Shown: piece after piece, positions 4,695 through 5,439 of the stretch
How the letters are laid out: every line of letters begins with the position of its first letter
How positions within the stretch are numbered: the stretch's first letter is position 1
Made by a program: the position numbers and the translations under genes
The notes under the pieces: model-generated
Database searches by the model: none
What the model saw: only the letters and a program-made list of their open reading frames with translations
What the model was told of the DNA's origin: nothing
Assembly (NCBI GenBank): GCA_017437205.1
Contig: JAFSBP010000249.1
Span: 1-5,439 of the forward strand
Source of the DNA: Lachnospiraceae bacterium
Lineage (GTDB): Bacteria > Bacillota > Clostridia > Lachnospirales > Lachnospiraceae
Length of the DNA stretch: 5,439 nt
Direction: 5' to 3'

Positions 4695-5439
4695 ATGTTC
4701 ATTGTAATGCAGCAGGTGTTGCTTTTGATTTTGTTTGCCGCAGTGGGATACATTCTATGTAAGATGGGAAAGGTAAAGAGTGAACAGACGAAACTGTTGT
4801 CCACCTTGCAGGTATATGTATTTTGGCCATGCAGCGTGATCAATACTTATTCTGCTAATTTTACCGTGGAATATATTCAGGAAAAATATTCGCTGCTTTT
4901 GGTATCGCTTATACTTTTGGCAGTGATGATCGTGGTGGGCGGTTTGCTGGCAAAATTATTGGCAAAAAAATCTTATCTTCAGGCAGTGTATTGCTACAGT
5001 CTGACGGTTTCTAACTATGGATTTTTCGGATATTCATTGGCTGCCGGGCTGTTCGGGGATATTATGTTACAGAATGTAATGATCTTTTCACTGCCGATTT
5101 CCATGTATACGTCCACGCTCGGATACGCCATGTTAACGAAAACAAAGTTTTCACCGAAACGGTTTATAAATCCGATTATCGTGGCGAGCCTCATAGGGGC
5201 TGTGGTTGGATTGTTTGAGTGGGAACTTCCCTATGTTTTGGATGAATTGGTGGATAAAGCAGGGGCATGCATGGCTCCGGTGGGAATGCTGCTGGCGGGT
5301 ATGGTAATATCAGAATTTGATTTGGGTTCTCTTCTTAAGGGAAAACGCAATTATATTGTGGCTGCGCTGAGACTGTTGGTGCTTCCTTGTTCTATTGCCG
5401 GAATATTGAAAATGTTGGGCTTTGAGGACATGATAATTC
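4695..5439 (+). CDS. AEC-family (auxin efflux carrier) permease, 3' truncated by window
   Basis: The reading frame is open from the ATG at 4695 to the window end, giving 248 complete codons; the family is usually about 300-320 aa, so some 50-70 residues are missing. It is an integral membrane protein with an N-terminal helix (residues 5-22), then LQVYVFWPCSVINTY (38-52), the helix LLLVSLILLAVMIVVGGLLA (67-86), and the family hallmark SNYGFFGYSLAAGLFG (106-121), equivalent to the Gly-Asn-hydrophobic-Gly motif preceding helix 4. The second half carries FINPIIVASLIGAVVGL (157-173) and AGACMAPVGMLLAGMVIS (189-206), matching the conserved Ala-Pro helix of AEC proteins. Known members carry malate, malonate or other organic anions or, in plants, auxin; the substrate here cannot be deduced. 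It has its own promoter and an operator-like repeat, and diverges from the AraC-2 gene, which is the obvious candidate regulator. Confidence 0.9.
   Translation, partial: MFIVMQQVLLLILFAAVGYILCKMGKVKSEQTKLLSTLQVYVFWPCSVINTYSANFTVEYIQEKYSLLLVSLILLAVMIVVGGLLAKLLAKKSYLQAVYCYSLTVSNYGFFGYSLAAGLFGDIMLQNVMIFSLPISMYTSTLGYAMLTKTKFSPKRFINPIIVASLIGAVVGLFEWELPYVLDELVDKAGACMAPVGMLLAGMVISEFDLGSLLKGKRNYIVAALRLLVLPCSIAGILKMLGFEDMII

Overview
The window looks like a moderately AT-rich chromosomal segment from a low-GC Firmicute, most likely a gut-type clostridium (Lachnospiraceae-like). This is inferred from strong AAGGAGG-type ribosome binding sites, SigA-like promoters, codon use and gene content. There are no RNA genes, insertion sequences, CRISPR arrays or phage genes. 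It reads as a carbohydrate-utilisation or accessory-metabolism neighbourhood.

Layout, left to right. (1) Bases 1-129 hold the last 42 codons of a rightward gene I cannot identify. A strong intrinsic terminator for it lies inside the 3' end of the next, convergent gene. (2) A leftward two-gene operon, reading from 2824 down to 164, encodes a cytoplasmic family 20 glycoside hydrolase (beta-N-acetylhexosaminidase type, 580 aa) followed 18 bases later by a ten-helix EamA/DMT-superfamily transporter. (3) Diverging from the hydrolase is a rightward AraC-family regulator (255 aa); the two share a 135-bp promoter region. (4) A second AraC-family regulator (262 aa) is convergent with the first, with only 26 bp between stop codons. 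(5) Diverging from the second regulator, across a 152-bp region, is an AEC (auxin efflux carrier) family permease cut off by the window end.

The arrangement is two mirror-image modules, each a regulator diverging from the genes it probably controls: AraC-1 with GH20-EamA, and AraC-2 with the AEC permease. Both regulators have an N-terminal cupin-like sensor and a C-terminal double helix-turn-helix, the usual architecture for sugar-responsive activators. The two divergent promoter regions share a 16-bp element with 13 identities, placed in the same orientation upstream of each leftward gene. The modules may therefore be co-regulated or derive from related regulatory DNA. The hydrolase has no signal peptide, so its substrate would have to enter the cell first. 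Whether the EamA or AEC protein moves the glycoside, the released amino sugar or an unrelated metabolite cannot be told from sequence.

The gene families are all known. The parts worth a second look are the terminator embedded in a convergent coding sequence, the shared palindromic operator-like elements, and the pairing of an intracellular GH20 with an EamA carrier.
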